Program-made: the position numbers and the translations under genes
Shown: positions 1 to 11,929 of the stretch, piece by piece
Position numbering within the stretch: the stretch's first letter is position 1
Layout of the letters: the number at the start of each line of letters is the position of its first letter
NCBI GenBank assembly: GCA_021234155.1
Contig: JAJEKV010000319.1
Span: 1 to 64,000, forward strand
Length of the DNA stretch: 64,000 bases
Direction of reading: 5' to 3'
Origin: Isoetes taiwanensis
Taxonomy: Eukaryota > Streptophyta > Lycopodiopsida > Isoetales > Isoetaceae
Notes under the pieces: model-generated
What the model was told of the DNA's origin: nothing
What the model saw: the letters and a program-made list of their open reading frames with translations, nothing else
Databases searched by the model: none

Positions 1-640
1 ATATAATCATATCATGCAAATATTCCAAACACGACCCCAAATACTATATAGCCCACACTGCAAATAATAGAACCCACTTTAGATCATTAATGCCACTTGC
101 ATTCTACCATTTGAAGTTCTTCATGTAAACATTGCCGACACCATCGTAATTCCAGTCCGCGTATTCGCTCCTCTTAACAATACGCCATACAAAAAACACT
201 GCACAAACAAAGCGACGTAACTACAACCAACCATTCCCTCCACTATTAAAATTGGCAACGCAACCATAAAATCAGTATCAATAAGTCGGGGAAAGCTAGC
301 TATGTTATTTAAAATGCTACTAGTCCATAGGAAGCTGCCACTTGGACAAACCAAATTGTATAGGAGAACTGTTAACGAGCACTTACCACTTAGGGTAATT
401 CATCCCACTTTTTTCTCCCAAATCTATTTGGGCTTATATCAAAGGAGAAGCAGCTCTTCAAACACCAGAAGGATGGATACACCCCTAAGAATGGTTCGGC
501 CAAGAAAACCTGTATGAGAGCTAGATAGATTGATTATTTAGCCAAGAACTCTGTAAAATTAGATGAATATGTAGCTCTACCTCTTAGTTATGATTGAATT
601 GAATTGAATGATGGGTGATTTATGGTATTTCAGTCACTTG
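1..640. other. No recognisable gene
   Basis: AT-rich anonymous sequence. Only short overlapping reading frames occur, none with a motif I recognise. Confidence 0.4.
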
Positions 641-1160
641 TGCTTAAAGGAAGGAGTGGTAGAGACATACATGGGTAGACGATTGACATTTCTACCCAGA
701 TTCCATAATCAATAAATGCTACCGCATGGGAGCCCACTGAGCTGTGGATGCTAAGGTGACCGCGATCTATCAGGGGATAGTGGAATTATTGGCAAGACCC
801 CACGGACCGTGAAGCTATTGGAGTCCTTATAGTGAGTCAATGATGCCGGTCACCGGATATGGGCTGGGTATGTGCCCAACAGTAGGCGACGACCTGCAGA
901 ATTTGGTGGTTTGGGTTAACCGGTATGATAGGTCTTAGCGCGTCTATAACTCCATTGTGCCTCTTAAATAGAAAGGTTCTTCCGCCTTCATCAATCGGGA
1001 GATGCAACCCAGGGTCCCTCCGTGGTGAATCCTTTGGGATCATGACTCTAGAAGGCTGGCCACCGCCAGTATGCTTCGGGGCATTCCGCAAAGTGTGCAA
1101 TGGCGGGGTGGATGGAGTGGACCGCCATTATCACCATGCCCAACACCATTGGGTCATGAT
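640..1160 (+). repeat. Dispersed repeat, copy 1 (diverged from copy near 48 kb)
   Basis: This segment is similar, in reverse complement, to about 47,650-48,240. Shared landmarks occur in the same order: a block around 730-750 (GAGCCCAC, then GCTGTGGATGCT), a GGGCTGGGTATG block near 860, and a block near 1,095-1,125 (CAAAGTGTGCA, then GATGGAGTGGAC). Between the landmarks the copies are strongly diverged, by eye perhaps two thirds identical. Neither copy has a convincing protein. In copy 2, read on the minus strand, a GGTTCGAAC string sits where a tRNA-type B box would be in a SINE, but copy 1 has lost it. It could be a SINE or an LTR fragment. Confidence 0.5.
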
Positions 1161-2560
1161 TTTGTCTCTGTTATCCGAGTTCGGACCATCAATCAACCCC
1201 TTTTCTTGCCCTGAAAGGATAGGAACCGCTTCAGGCATTATGCAGATCTTGCCATTATGTTTTGACAATGATGGATGAGTCATCCTTCGAGGTGGTATAT
1301 TATTTTATATTGTTGCTTTCAGGCTAACATATATGTATGACACGCTTTATACGTTCCAGAGGACAATGACACCACCATGTTCCTCTACATCGGGTCATTC
1401 TATCACAAGTGGTCCGAAGTTAGACATAGGGTTCCTCGCAAAGGATAGTAATCACCGAGAATGGGATTTCTTGCATTTACACGATGGGAGCATCATATAA
1501 GTTTAGGGGAGCATTACATTTTTTTGAAAACCTTCATGGAGGTATAGGCTTCATTTCAACGATAAGGGTCGATTATCCGGCAGTCAATGTGTTCTATATC
1601 TTATTTCTTCTCAAGCTTCAAATAATAATCTTTTAAGGCTACAAGGCCTAGAGGTTCGATTCTGGCGTTTCTTGGGGATTGATATTGGCTTAAAGTTTTG
1701 GTTGCAGAGATGTATTCTTCTTCGTATGTGAGGGACAACAGAAGCGAAGATTGCAACCTTATTTTGCAAAATGGCGTGTAATATTTAATGTTTATTTTGA
1801 TAATAAAGTTATTTCCATGCTTGATAAATATGGCGTCGTTTGGTACCATTGATTTAGGAACAAAAACAATGATCTTGATGAGGGAGATCCCAAGAACATG
1901 AGAAAGGAACGGAGAGGTCAACAAGCTTTTGGTCGTCACGGCATTTAATTTTTTTTCGGGGAAGGAATCATAGACAATTCAATAAAAATGCATGACATGC
2001 GCTCTTTTGGCATGAGGTACTGCATATGGGGTTTTCTTAAAAAAAATTAACTAGGTATAGCCCATAATAGCATGAATGGGATATCGAAGCCAATGTTAAT
2101 ACGATTGGCTTTGTCTATACCAACTAAAGGGCAGCAATTAAATGGATCATTAGTTCGTATAGATCGATTTTACACCCTGATTCCATGGTCTTCACGACGG
2201 ATCATCCAAGATTGATCTCAGTTCTTCAACAGTCTGCTAAGTAGGACCCACTAAAGTTGATGTTGTCTAATTAAAGTTGATGTTAAAGCTTGCACCCACA
2301 ATTGTTGCATAGGCAAATTCTACCAACCCCCCGAAAGAAAAACCAAGTGCCTTCTTTTCGAGCAAGAGCGTTCTCTGATGGCGAAGCATAGCAGAAGCCA
2401 GCTTCAAATTTGAGTACTTTTGCCAGAGAGGCCGCTTTACGCAGCGCCAGCGATGGGAATGAAGGCGGACAAAGGAACTTCTATCCCTCGCCATACGGCC
2501 ATTTACCTTTGAAGAGAATGCAGCAAAAGGAAGGGACGTAGCAGGGCGCGACGCATCCAG
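1160..2560. other. No recognisable gene
   Basis: Short reading frames only. A GGTTCGATTC string near 1,650 resembles a tRNA B box, but no cloverleaf can be built around it. No repeat or transposon ends are visible. Confidence 0.35.
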
Positions 2561-2599
2561 TCCATATGGTTCGAAATAGGTTAGATTTAGTTGCGAATA

Positions 2600-3520
2600 G
2601 CGGATCTCATGGCATGATTTACTGCAGCTGGCGGGAGAGTCGTTTTGAAGCTAATGAACCCGGAGCAAAGTTGCTGGTCCAGCGTCTATACATGAGCGCA
2701 ATATTCGGTAAATGCAAACCATGGTCAACTGCCGGAATTTCCGCGGTTGCGCGAAACGCAATTATCTGCAGCATTGGCGATGATAGATATATTTATGCTG
2801 CTATTCTTAGAGCATGCACAATAACTTCAGATCTGAAGAAGGAGTGCGCTGGCTGCGATGGTCATCAAAATCGAAGTTGTAATATTGCAATATCCTTATT
2901 GATATGGCTGCCGCGGTGAGACCTGGAGGCATTTTTACCAAAACATCGACACTGGTTGAGCGAAAGATGCAAATATCTGTGGCCCTCACGTTAGCTGGAG
3001 GCGCTGGCGAGCCGGAGTTATATTCTGGCATTGAACCTGTTCTGAATGAGCGGTGAATGGCAGCAGCCTGATATATTTGCATTCTCCAGATTATGAAAGC
3101 AACGCCGGCATAAGAACACGGTGAACAGGGCAAATGGAAAATATTTTAACAAAACTTTACAAAGTGGACTCTTCACAACCTCGTGGAGGGAGCCGACTTG
3201 TTACATATGTATGCCAAATGCATCCGAGGAAATATGAAGTTTTTGACAAACCAGTTCGACCGTGATAATGGGTATGTCGGATGCCATGATTGCAGCGGAT
3301 ATGCTCAACATGTGAGCATGCCCCGGTGTTTTTATGAACTCATGAAAGAATGCAACAGGAAGGACGCCGAGAAATACCTCTTCGGCGATTCGCGCCTCAG
3401 GCCGCTACGAGCTCTGGATCTGGCAGCAGACCGAAATGCCAGTGCGACCGGAGCCCGAGAATCCGCCCTAAATACACCACGATTATGGCCGCAGCTCCGC
3501 TGATGCCGAAGCAGCAGCCG
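2600..3520 (+). pseudogene. PPR-protein-like relic
   Basis: Several plus-strand frames contain pieces that read like plant PLS-type pentatricopeptide repeats. YIYAAILRACT near 2,790-2,825 matches the FxFxxxLxACxxL pattern of a PPR L/S motif. LLHMYAKC near 3,197-3,220 matches the LIxMYAKCG core. GYAQH near 3,297-3,311, followed by FYELMKE, matches GYAQxGxxxEAxxLFxxM. The pieces lie in different frames separated by stops and have lost most other conserved residues. I infer a decayed PPR gene or retrocopy. Intact PPR proteins of this class act in organelle RNA editing or processing; nothing here could do so. Confidence 0.45.
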
Positions 3521-6500
3521 AGCAACCCATCACCGAATGGCCGCACATGCCGCACCCGCGTCGTAGCCGCTGCCCCAGCGGAATTAATGACCTTCAAACC
3601 CTTGATATGTTCGAGAAAGAAGCAGCATGAGGTGCTGTGCCAACCTCTCATTACACGAAGCCAGGCGCAGGGCCGCACAGAACCAGTGCTGTGCCAGCAG
3701 ACCACACATCCACCGGGCCTGAATCGAACCTCGTGCATGGCCACCGGAAGACAGCGCGCTGCCGTGGAAAAGCGGAAAAGAAAAAATCTGCGCTGCTTCC
3801 ATGATCGTAACGCGATGTCAAAGCAGTAAATTGATCACAGCAGCGTTCGATTCAGGATGTAATACGCTGGCAATGGACCATGCAGCCGAGCTGTACGGCA
3901 ATCTCAAATGATGCGCAACGTTTACCGTTCACTTTGCACGCGGTGAAACCAGCAGGAGTCTGCAGATGAAGGCTGGTCAGCATTTTAACCTTTCATGGTG
4001 ACATCTACGGCTGCACCAGGACCACCATAATTGTTTGGTCGATCCTCGGCCGTGCTATCGCTTCGGTGTTCGAGGTGAAGATTTTGTTTCTATCGTTTAT
4101 GCTGGAAAGAATATGAATGTTTGTTGTCGATCTCTCGTGTGCTGTATAGAAGTTCCTCAGCTGGCAGATGCCTTTGGTTAACCCTGGTGATGTTATGCTC
4201 ACGGCGCTCAACATTTATGCCAATTCGCTGTAAACGGGAGGATGCCAAGGAAGTGGACGTGAGTTGAAAAGAACTACATCAAAATGAAAGTCGTGGAACT
4301 TGACAACAATGGAATTCGGTTGTGCTTGCAACAAATTAATGAGTAGAAGAGAAGCTAAACTGATAACACTCTGAAAACGTTTCTTTGAGGATAATAAACT
4401 ATAGGTCACAAAATTTAGTTCATCTTCGCCAACGCCACCATGCAAGCGATATAGTTACAGAGAGAGAGGACGGGAGGGAGGAGGGAGAGAGAGGGCTGAA
4501 GTTACGAATTATCCCATGTTGGATACACCTAAAAAATAAAACCCTATAAGAACAGCCTGCTCGGAAACAATCCTAAACCAATCAATGCAAGCACCATAGC
4601 CCCTGGCGAACATGGGTATGTTGCCGAAGCAATCCAAAATTGACTAATAAGCATCCTCACATCGATGGCTGCAACATCAACACTGCGTTTTAAATAAAAG
4701 CGCAACGATAATTAATCCAGGGTAAAGCAATCCTAAAACGAATGAACCTCATTCAATATGCTGCCAAAAAATTCGATAATCCCTTTGTGCTATCAAGCTC
4801 TAGCTATTATAGTTGTTTCTTTGTGCATGCTCAGAAAGAAACATCCTCTGGAATCCAAATTAAGTGCAACTTTTATGCACCTAAACACTTATATGACAAT
4901 CACATTCGAGAAGCGCGCCTTTTGCTTCAGTATGCAGCCAGCAAAGCACTGCAGATAAGTTAATTTTGTACTGAAAATCGCTGCTTGGTTTCACAGCGTC
5001 GCGGCACCGCGATGATTCAGCGCCTGTGGACCGACGCGATGGGATCGAGGCTACGCCACCACGCAGCGCGCGGGATACGCTGTACTTTGCCTCCGGATTG
5101 TGGACTGCTGTTAATTTCTTACGTAAGTCGCGTAAACTGGCCCCAGTTCTTCCCGCCAGTTTAATTTCGCTTTTCCAGACGCCGCCATCTTCACCCGTAA
5201 AGCATCACTGTGGTACAAGATGAGCCTTTGCTTTCTGCTTCAAATCAATCTCCCATAGCTGTTTTGTTGGCAATGCGCAACATGTGAATCTGACCGGGCG
5301 TAGATCTTTATCGCAGGAGAGTCGCCCGATAGGATGGCGAGCGAGTTCCGTGATTACGCTGACCATGGTATACCGGACGCATTGGACATCATTTTCAAAG
5401 TACCCCTGTATCCGGCCATTGATAACCTTCGAATGTTGTCATTAGGCTTTTCCTCATTGCAGCATTGGGTGAAGAATGGGTTTATTATGAAAGCCACGCC
5501 AGGGAGTATCTGGCGGCGATATATCGACTGTCAGCGTTCAAGCCCCCTGTTCACCGTGGCACATAGTTCCGCCACCATTGGTAATTCTGACCCGATGTCC
5601 CCATGCTGGCCAACTTACAACTACTGTCAATCGTCTGGTGGGCGGTTCACTGGCGATGCAGCCATTAAACGCTAACGATATCGCAGAAGTGGTGTAATGA
5701 AAACTACTGGTCAATCGCTAGGCTTGCTTTTGACGATTTACACCAGGCGCTCTTTTTTATAACCCGAATAAGTGCTTTGCTAATTTTATAACCCTCGGTC
5801 AAAAAATTTTAGTTTGGTCCCTAAAATTGCTGTTTAATTCGGCTTTTTAAAAATCACCGCTAATTTTGTTCGCGACCCTTAATTTCGACTGCGGATTTCT
5901 GTGTCCGGGAACCGCTTAATTTTTGCCAATTTCGCGAAAACCACCGCTACAGCGTTCAACCCTGCATTTTCCTGGCCGGGAAGTCACGCCAGGTTAATTT
6001 CATAAAACTTGATCTTCTCAAAGAATATTCCCTTTGGTGAAGTTTAATCGCCCACCGATGTATCCGACTTTCTGGTCGCACCGCTCTCAAAGTCGCTCTC
6101 AATCGGCAACAGCGGAACTTTATGAATTCGTAAAGAATGACATTATGTAAGCTTCATTGAAAGCAACTGCACCCCTTTAATACATCCATTTGAGAGAGGA
6201 GAGAGAGAGGAGGAGCCACACCCCTCCCACTGACAGGAGGTGCTCGCCATGTTTTGGGTTCCCAAGATGGGTAGCGCTCAACCTGACTCCAAAGGCACGT
6301 ATCATGTCACACTCCAAGGGCACCTATCACCTGCTTTCCTGGCACCTCGACAGCCCACCCATCGCCTTGCATCAGCCAAAGACCGTATGCTGTTGTTCTG
6401 GCTGATTGAAGTGGTACATGAGTTGGCTTGTAATGTCGTATACGCTCGGGCTTGTGTATCTATCGTGGATGAAGAAAAGGAAATGTGGTGATAATTGAGC

Positions 6501-7230
6501 AGTACTGTAGGACTCAACTCCTGCTATGCCATCACCATTGTGCGGATTTTACCCAATTCAAGGATACCTCACAAGACAAAAACCGCATGGCGCATAATCA
6601 AAGCGTCAAAACCCCGATTCTGTTGGGCTCAGAGTTTGCTCTTTGACATGTGGTTCCTGTTTAAGAAGGATGTTCATGACCTAAGTTAAGCTAAGCCTAA
6701 GTCCATGCATTTGGTTATGCCATGGTTCAATACTACCCCTTCTGGCCTCTGCTTCACCCTCTTCTTCCTCCTCATTATCAAGAATAAACATTAGATATAT
6801 ATATGTTAACCTTCAGTCAGCTCTAGCGTTCTAATTGAAGGCTGGCATTTCAATAATTTTAGCAAACAAGTGAAGTGGTATTTCTGAACATTCCTCTGCA
6901 AAGTTAATCCCACTGGCATGTTCAACATGGCCTGTGGCACAGGGAGTTCGTCCCCCAGGCAAAGTCCACCACCTCTTATTATTCCATTGCCAAATATTTT
7001 TCCCACCACATTCGGTAATAAAATTCTGAGGCAAAAACCAGCAAGTGTTTCAGAGAGGGCGGTACAGAGTCATAAAATAAAGGGAAACCTCTACCAAACT
7101 ACCCCCATGAGTTTCATAGGACTATCAAAATGCTTCCTTTATGAGTTTTAAAATTAAAAATGTCTTCGCTATCACTGAGACAATACGTGTTATTTTGTAA
7201 TTTTGAAACCCAAAATAGGTAAGACAATTT
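3520..7230. other. No recognisable gene; GA-rich microsatellites
   Basis: There are several short frames, including 5,334-5,675 (113 aa) and an open stretch on the minus strand around 5,010-5,215, but none has a domain I can name. GA-rich simple sequence lies at 4,458-4,497 and 6,190-6,215. Patches of higher GC (about 2.5-3.8, 5.0-5.7 and 12.5-13.5 kb) alternate with AT-rich sequence, suggesting a mosaic of old insertions. Confidence 0.35.
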
Positions 7231-7231
7231 T

Positions 7232-7618
7232 TTGAATATGCTTATTATTTTGTTTAAGTTTAGCCGCCGCATGGTATTTCTTTATTCTCATTACCATCAC
7301 TTTAATTTTAGATTTTCCTTCGAACTGATGGAGGCGCCCGACTTCAACCGGATCAGAAATACGCATTTCAGCGTAGTTATCTTTGAAAAATCATGCCAAG
7401 CGCGACTTCAAGGATATCTCGCCATTGCCTTCGGCAATACTTATATCGCATGGCGGCACTTTTCGAAAAGACCGTCATGTTGTAATGGACATATGAGCGT
7501 AAAAACTTTGATCAGAAATAAGGCGAGAGCAATGCTAAATGGCGCGATTGCTGGTCGACAAGTTGCTTGTGTTGTAAATATTCCAAATGAAGGATGGTTA
7601 TCATTGAATGGGTGGTGA
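7232..7618 (+). CDS. Unrecognised 128-codon open frame
   Basis: This is the longest frame in the first 15 kb except one shadowed PPR-region frame. The first third is rich in Phe, Tyr and His. The rest is mixed, with no membrane segment, repeat or catalytic motif that I recognise. There is no TATA box at a sensible distance upstream and no splice evidence. It may simply be a chance open frame in old repeat sequence. Confidence 0.12.
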   Translation: MNMLIILFKFSRRMVFLYSHYHHFNFRFSFELMEAPDFNRIRNTHFSVVIFEKSCQARLQGYLAIAFGNTYIAWRHFSKRPSCCNGHMSVKTLIRNKARAMLNGAIAGRQVACVVNIPNEGWLSLNGW

Positions 7619-7619
7619 A

Positions 7620-10600
7620 AGATCCTCTCGCTTTCACGCTATTGTTTATCTCCGGGATTGACGAGCGCTACCATCTACCATGGGCCGAACAGGCTGTTAT
7701 TTCCGTGCTGTCATATCTCCTTTCTTTCATAATGAAGTTCCCTGGTAGGCATCAAGCCAAAACATACCTTATAGATAGGCTATGGTATCTTATCTCTGTT
7801 AACTATTAAAATTAAGATAATATTTCTTGCTTGGAAAGCCAGATCCCCGGCTATAAGACTAAGGTTATGGTATATGAATCTCAGGTTCAATGAAGCTGGA
7901 GGTATTGGCTAGGTTCATGGGCAGGAAGAAAAAGCAGACCGGCTCAACAGTGCAAAAAAAAGGCGGTGCAGCCACTATTGCAATGCAATCTACATTTCTT
8001 CTGATACAGTTCCAATGCAAGCAGTAGAACGACAACCAAGAGAAGTAACCAATTAAAAAAGCCAGTGTTAATGATTCAGCCTTTGGAGCAGTATTTATGA
8101 TGCCATCTGTCATCTGAAGACGGGATGACATGCACACAAAAGAAGGAGGACGTAGTCTGAATCTATCACATGTAATCTCTAAAAACTTTTTTCCTAGGGC
8201 AAAGAAAACATGATCAGCCAGGGCTTAGGTTTTATAGTTCCAACTAATGTATAATCCACCAATCTAAAAACAAGCACATGTTCACCATAAGGACTCCATT
8301 TAAGCAGCAATCAATCCAAGAGATGTCCACCAAGATTGGAAAGAGATATATTGCTTAGAACATGGTGGAAATTGAGATAAAGGTAAGCATACAGCTCAAA
8401 CTCATCATTGTGGAATAGGTCACAAATATATCATCGTGACCAACAGTGAAATTTAGATCAGTTGCAATTATATAGACCCCACACAAAGGTTACACCCTTT
8501 TATAGATATTAAAATTTCTATAGAAAAGGGATGCTTCATATTTCTTATAGCGGCTTATGAAGGAATTTATGTTAAAAGGCTAAGCCAGTCAGTGCGGAGA
8601 CAAAATGTCAAAGAATATTGATCTGACTATTACCTTGAATTCCTAATATCATCCAGAGTATCAGGGTTGAAACAGGATAGAACTTATAGAAACTGTGCAG
8701 CCGTGGTATTCTCATCCATTTCTTCAACAGACTTTTTTCTGGCTGCCTGGCTCAAATAGAAAACTTCCAACATGAAATGAAGCTTGCCGGACAATGATAA
8801 AGAAAGGTATTCTCCTTGCCTCCTCTTTCTAGTTTCGCCACATTATCCTTACAAATACCGTAGCCAATCCAACAAGATCATTTAGAGTCATGAGACCGCT
8901 TAGAAATTAATGCTAAGCAAAATGAAACAAACCTCAAAATTTCTTCGCCTTTCCTCCAAAGGCAACAATCCTTCCTTCATGTGCAGATACATAACTAACA
9001 GTCGCTATTGCTCGGCGCGCAGAACTTATCACAACTAAAAGCTAAGAGATGATGATAATTTCAATTTCAACAAGTTCCCCAATCAGTTCTGGACATCATG
9101 TACCACGTTGTCCATATAAAGTTACGCGAGAGTTTTCACCATCATAAAGTCAACACCGACTGCACTTGAAAATCGTACACTGCACAGATGTTCACCATGT
9201 AGTGTAGATGCGCGAGGTATCATCTTTCCAAAACCATAGAGAATAAATTCGTAAGATAATAGAACAAACTGAATTCCTCGAGCTATATATTACAGACTTT
9301 GTTGGTTGCCTTTGAGCTAATTCTTGAGAATCCCCTTATTCGTTATAGTTTCCACCACCAACACTATAGTTTCTTAAATGGTACTAATTTAGTTTCCCAA
9401 TCAATGCTTCTTATATAACACGTTACCCAAGCCTCCTCCTGATAAAGCGTTTTCTAAGTCAATGCAATAAAAGAACTGCTTACAAAGCTTTTCGCTCATA
9501 CCACGCTGTTTCGCTGGCTGCGATTGCACGGATACATCGAGCAGTTTAATGACCTAGTAGCCCTGTTTTAACAAGAAAGATGAAATGTCCACTGCCTCTG
9601 GAGAGGGTGTTTCAATCACATCTATATCTGCAGTAGAACTCGAGTCCATTGCAAAAATTGTTGTGGCGGGTATTAGGTAAGCCTGCTGAAGAGAAGAAAA
9701 TAGACAGACACCAACAGATCACAATTCTGGTGACTCGTTACTGAGATGTTTTAGATGGTAATCATCACCACCTTGAATCCAGAGAAGGTGGGGCAAATAG
9801 TATGGGGCTGGTGCTTGACGCTGCTTTAAATTTAAGAGACCAATAATGCACACAAGCAACTATATGTGGTAAGCAAATGTTTAGCCTGGATTTATCCGTA
9901 CCAGGCCGAATTCATATACGCCTTTATTATGTCATCAATCTTACATTTAGTAGAACAATTACGTCAGCGCATGCCTCCTCAATTTTACTTCAGGCGGAAA
10001 CATTTTGACCGTTCAAACATGATTTAGTTTCGATTTGCTTGAAGCATCCCAAGACGAAGCAGCTCAAGCGGATGTCAACAGTGTTGTTATGGATATTGGA
10101 AATGCTACACAGGATGGGAAGATGGATGGCAACCCTAACTAGTTTTTAAAAGCAGTTGCATTGTAATCCAAGTCTCTAGGTACTACTCCTAGCAATTTGT
10201 GCCCCCATACAGCAAATTAGAGAAACTAAAGGCCATACTATGGGTTAATATTGCAACTGACATAATTTGTTGCTAGACATCTTGTGTAGTTAATTCACAT
10301 TTATTTGACATTTAGCTAAGTCTTGTATCATGTACCTAGTAATGATAAGTCATCGGCAGGTCTCAAACGTCTTAAACCTCCTCAACCCTGAAGGTGAGCT
10401 CTCGGTTTATTCTTTCCTTGATATTCCCTTTTATGCTGCTTCAGAAGTCTTCTTCATATTCCAGTACGCAGCAGGTGAGAAAATATAATCATTCGAAGCA
10501 ATTTCAGCTAACAAACAAGCTAAAGGTAGAAAATCATACCATTTCTTTCGCGGTAATAGATGAAATAACAGAGACAAAGCCCGTGCTACATATAACCGGT

Positions 10601-11180
10601 TAGTATATGATTCAACATACTTTGAAATTTTGTTGGGCCCAACGAGAAGGCATTCCAAAAGCTGGCATATGCCGTTGATTGTGACGAGCGCACGGTATTT
10701 TTAGTGCGAAAGAATAGTTCGTTTCTGTGCTCATCACACGGTTTGCTGAGTTTTCGATTTGCTGAGTTTTCGATTTTTGTGGATATTTATTTGAACCAAG
10801 CAATCAGCACTGTTTCAGTCGTTTGTCACTATCGATGTTTTTGCTTCGGAAGACGAAGAATAATTTATATCAATGGATGAATATGAATCCAGGAATCCGG
10901 CCCTCCTGGTCCGGTTCTCAGAAGGTATATGAGGAGGATCATCGGAAGATTAAAGAGCCTCCTCTCGAAGAAACCCTACAAACAGCAGAGAATAGAAAAT
11001 GCTAACACCTATCAAATCCAATACTAATATAGCTAGCTATGGCTAGAAGATAAAAAGAATGCATTGTGCAAAAAGAATTTATGCTACAACCCACAAGAAA
11101 TTATTAGCGGTGTTTAGTTGCTTTTTGGTTCATTTTGGCATTGCAATATGCTCTTTCAAACATTTATCATTTGAAGTGTG
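7620..11180. other. No recognisable gene
   Basis: AT-rich sequence with dense stops in all frames. A small TTTGCTGAGTTTTCGAT duplication sits near 10,740-10,775. I see no transposon ends. Confidence 0.4.
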
Positions 11181-11184
11181 CGTG

Positions 11185-11400
11185 CCATTGTAATGCCCTT
11201 TTCCTTTTTTATTTGTCTTGACCTTGACTCAACGAATTGCCATCCTCCTATTTAGCACAAAGACTACGTAAAATTGCATATCTTCGGAACTTCCTTTGAA
11301 CCATTGTAATGCCTTTCCTTTTATTTTGTTCCTGACCTTGACTCAACGCATTTTCATCCTCCTATTTAGCACAAAGACTACATTCTTGTTATTCTAACTT
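11185..11400 (+). repeat. Two-copy tandem duplication, about 116-bp unit
   Basis: Two adjacent copies start with CCATTGTAATGCC at 11,185 and 11,301. Both continue through a CTTGACTCAACG block and a TCCTCCTATTTAGCAC block. They differ by a few substitutions and small indels. There is no coding content. Confidence 0.8.
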
Positions 11401-11539
11401 CCTTTTCAAACCATCTTCCTATTCTTACTACATTAACAACATCACGCCTAGTCATTTGTTGTTCGTGGACTCTTGAAATTAATCCATTCATCAAGCTCCT
11501 CACACTTTGGTGCCTCCTTCCCAATCCTCGCAGATCGCA

Positions 11540-11925
11540 TTTGGTTCTGTGTGTTTACAAATTGGAAACGTAAACCTGATGGTCTTCACTTCAAGGCAAG
11601 ATTATTTGCACACATTTCCAATTCTACACAAGGTTAGATGTTGATGAGACCTATGCTCCGGGGCCACAAATGATCTGACCACATTACAGTTGATATTTTA
11701 CTGCCAATTTCACAACTATTGTTTCATATCTTTCACAAATGGATGTAAATAATGCCTTTCTCAATTATACTTTTGTAAAAGAAGTTTCCAGAAGATGTAT
11801 CAACAAGATTCTCAGCCGACATAGTTTGTCTTCCCCACAAAGCCATATATATGGTCTCAAACGCTTTCCACTTTATACTTCATCACTCTTTGAGTTTGAT
11901 TCTACCCAAAGTAGTTCATGAATTC
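11540..11925 (+). pseudogene. Ty1/copia reverse transcriptase relic
   Basis: Read across frames, this gives the order of landmarks expected in a copia reverse transcriptase: a KARL-like string near 11,590, DVDETYAP near 11,640 (compare DYxETFAPV), QMDVNNAFLN at 11,736-11,765 (compare QMDVxxAFLxG, whose Asp is the first catalytic carboxylate), and IYGLKR near 11,850 (compare LYGLKQ). Stops and frameshifts interrupt it, and no integrase, gag or LTR is recognisable nearby. It is a short decayed fragment. Confidence 0.75.
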
Positions 11926-11929
11926 TACC

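Noticed and set aside
1600-1700. GGTTCGATTC string as a tRNA gene or SINE B box
   Set aside because: No A box at the right distance and no cloverleaf stems can be formed.
5629-5697. A frame reading LVGGSLAMQPLNANDIAEVV then stop, resembling the end of a bacterial short-chain dehydrogenase
   Set aside because: Only about 20 residues, with no Rossmann fold or catalytic YxxxK upstream. It is too short to support transfer or contamination.
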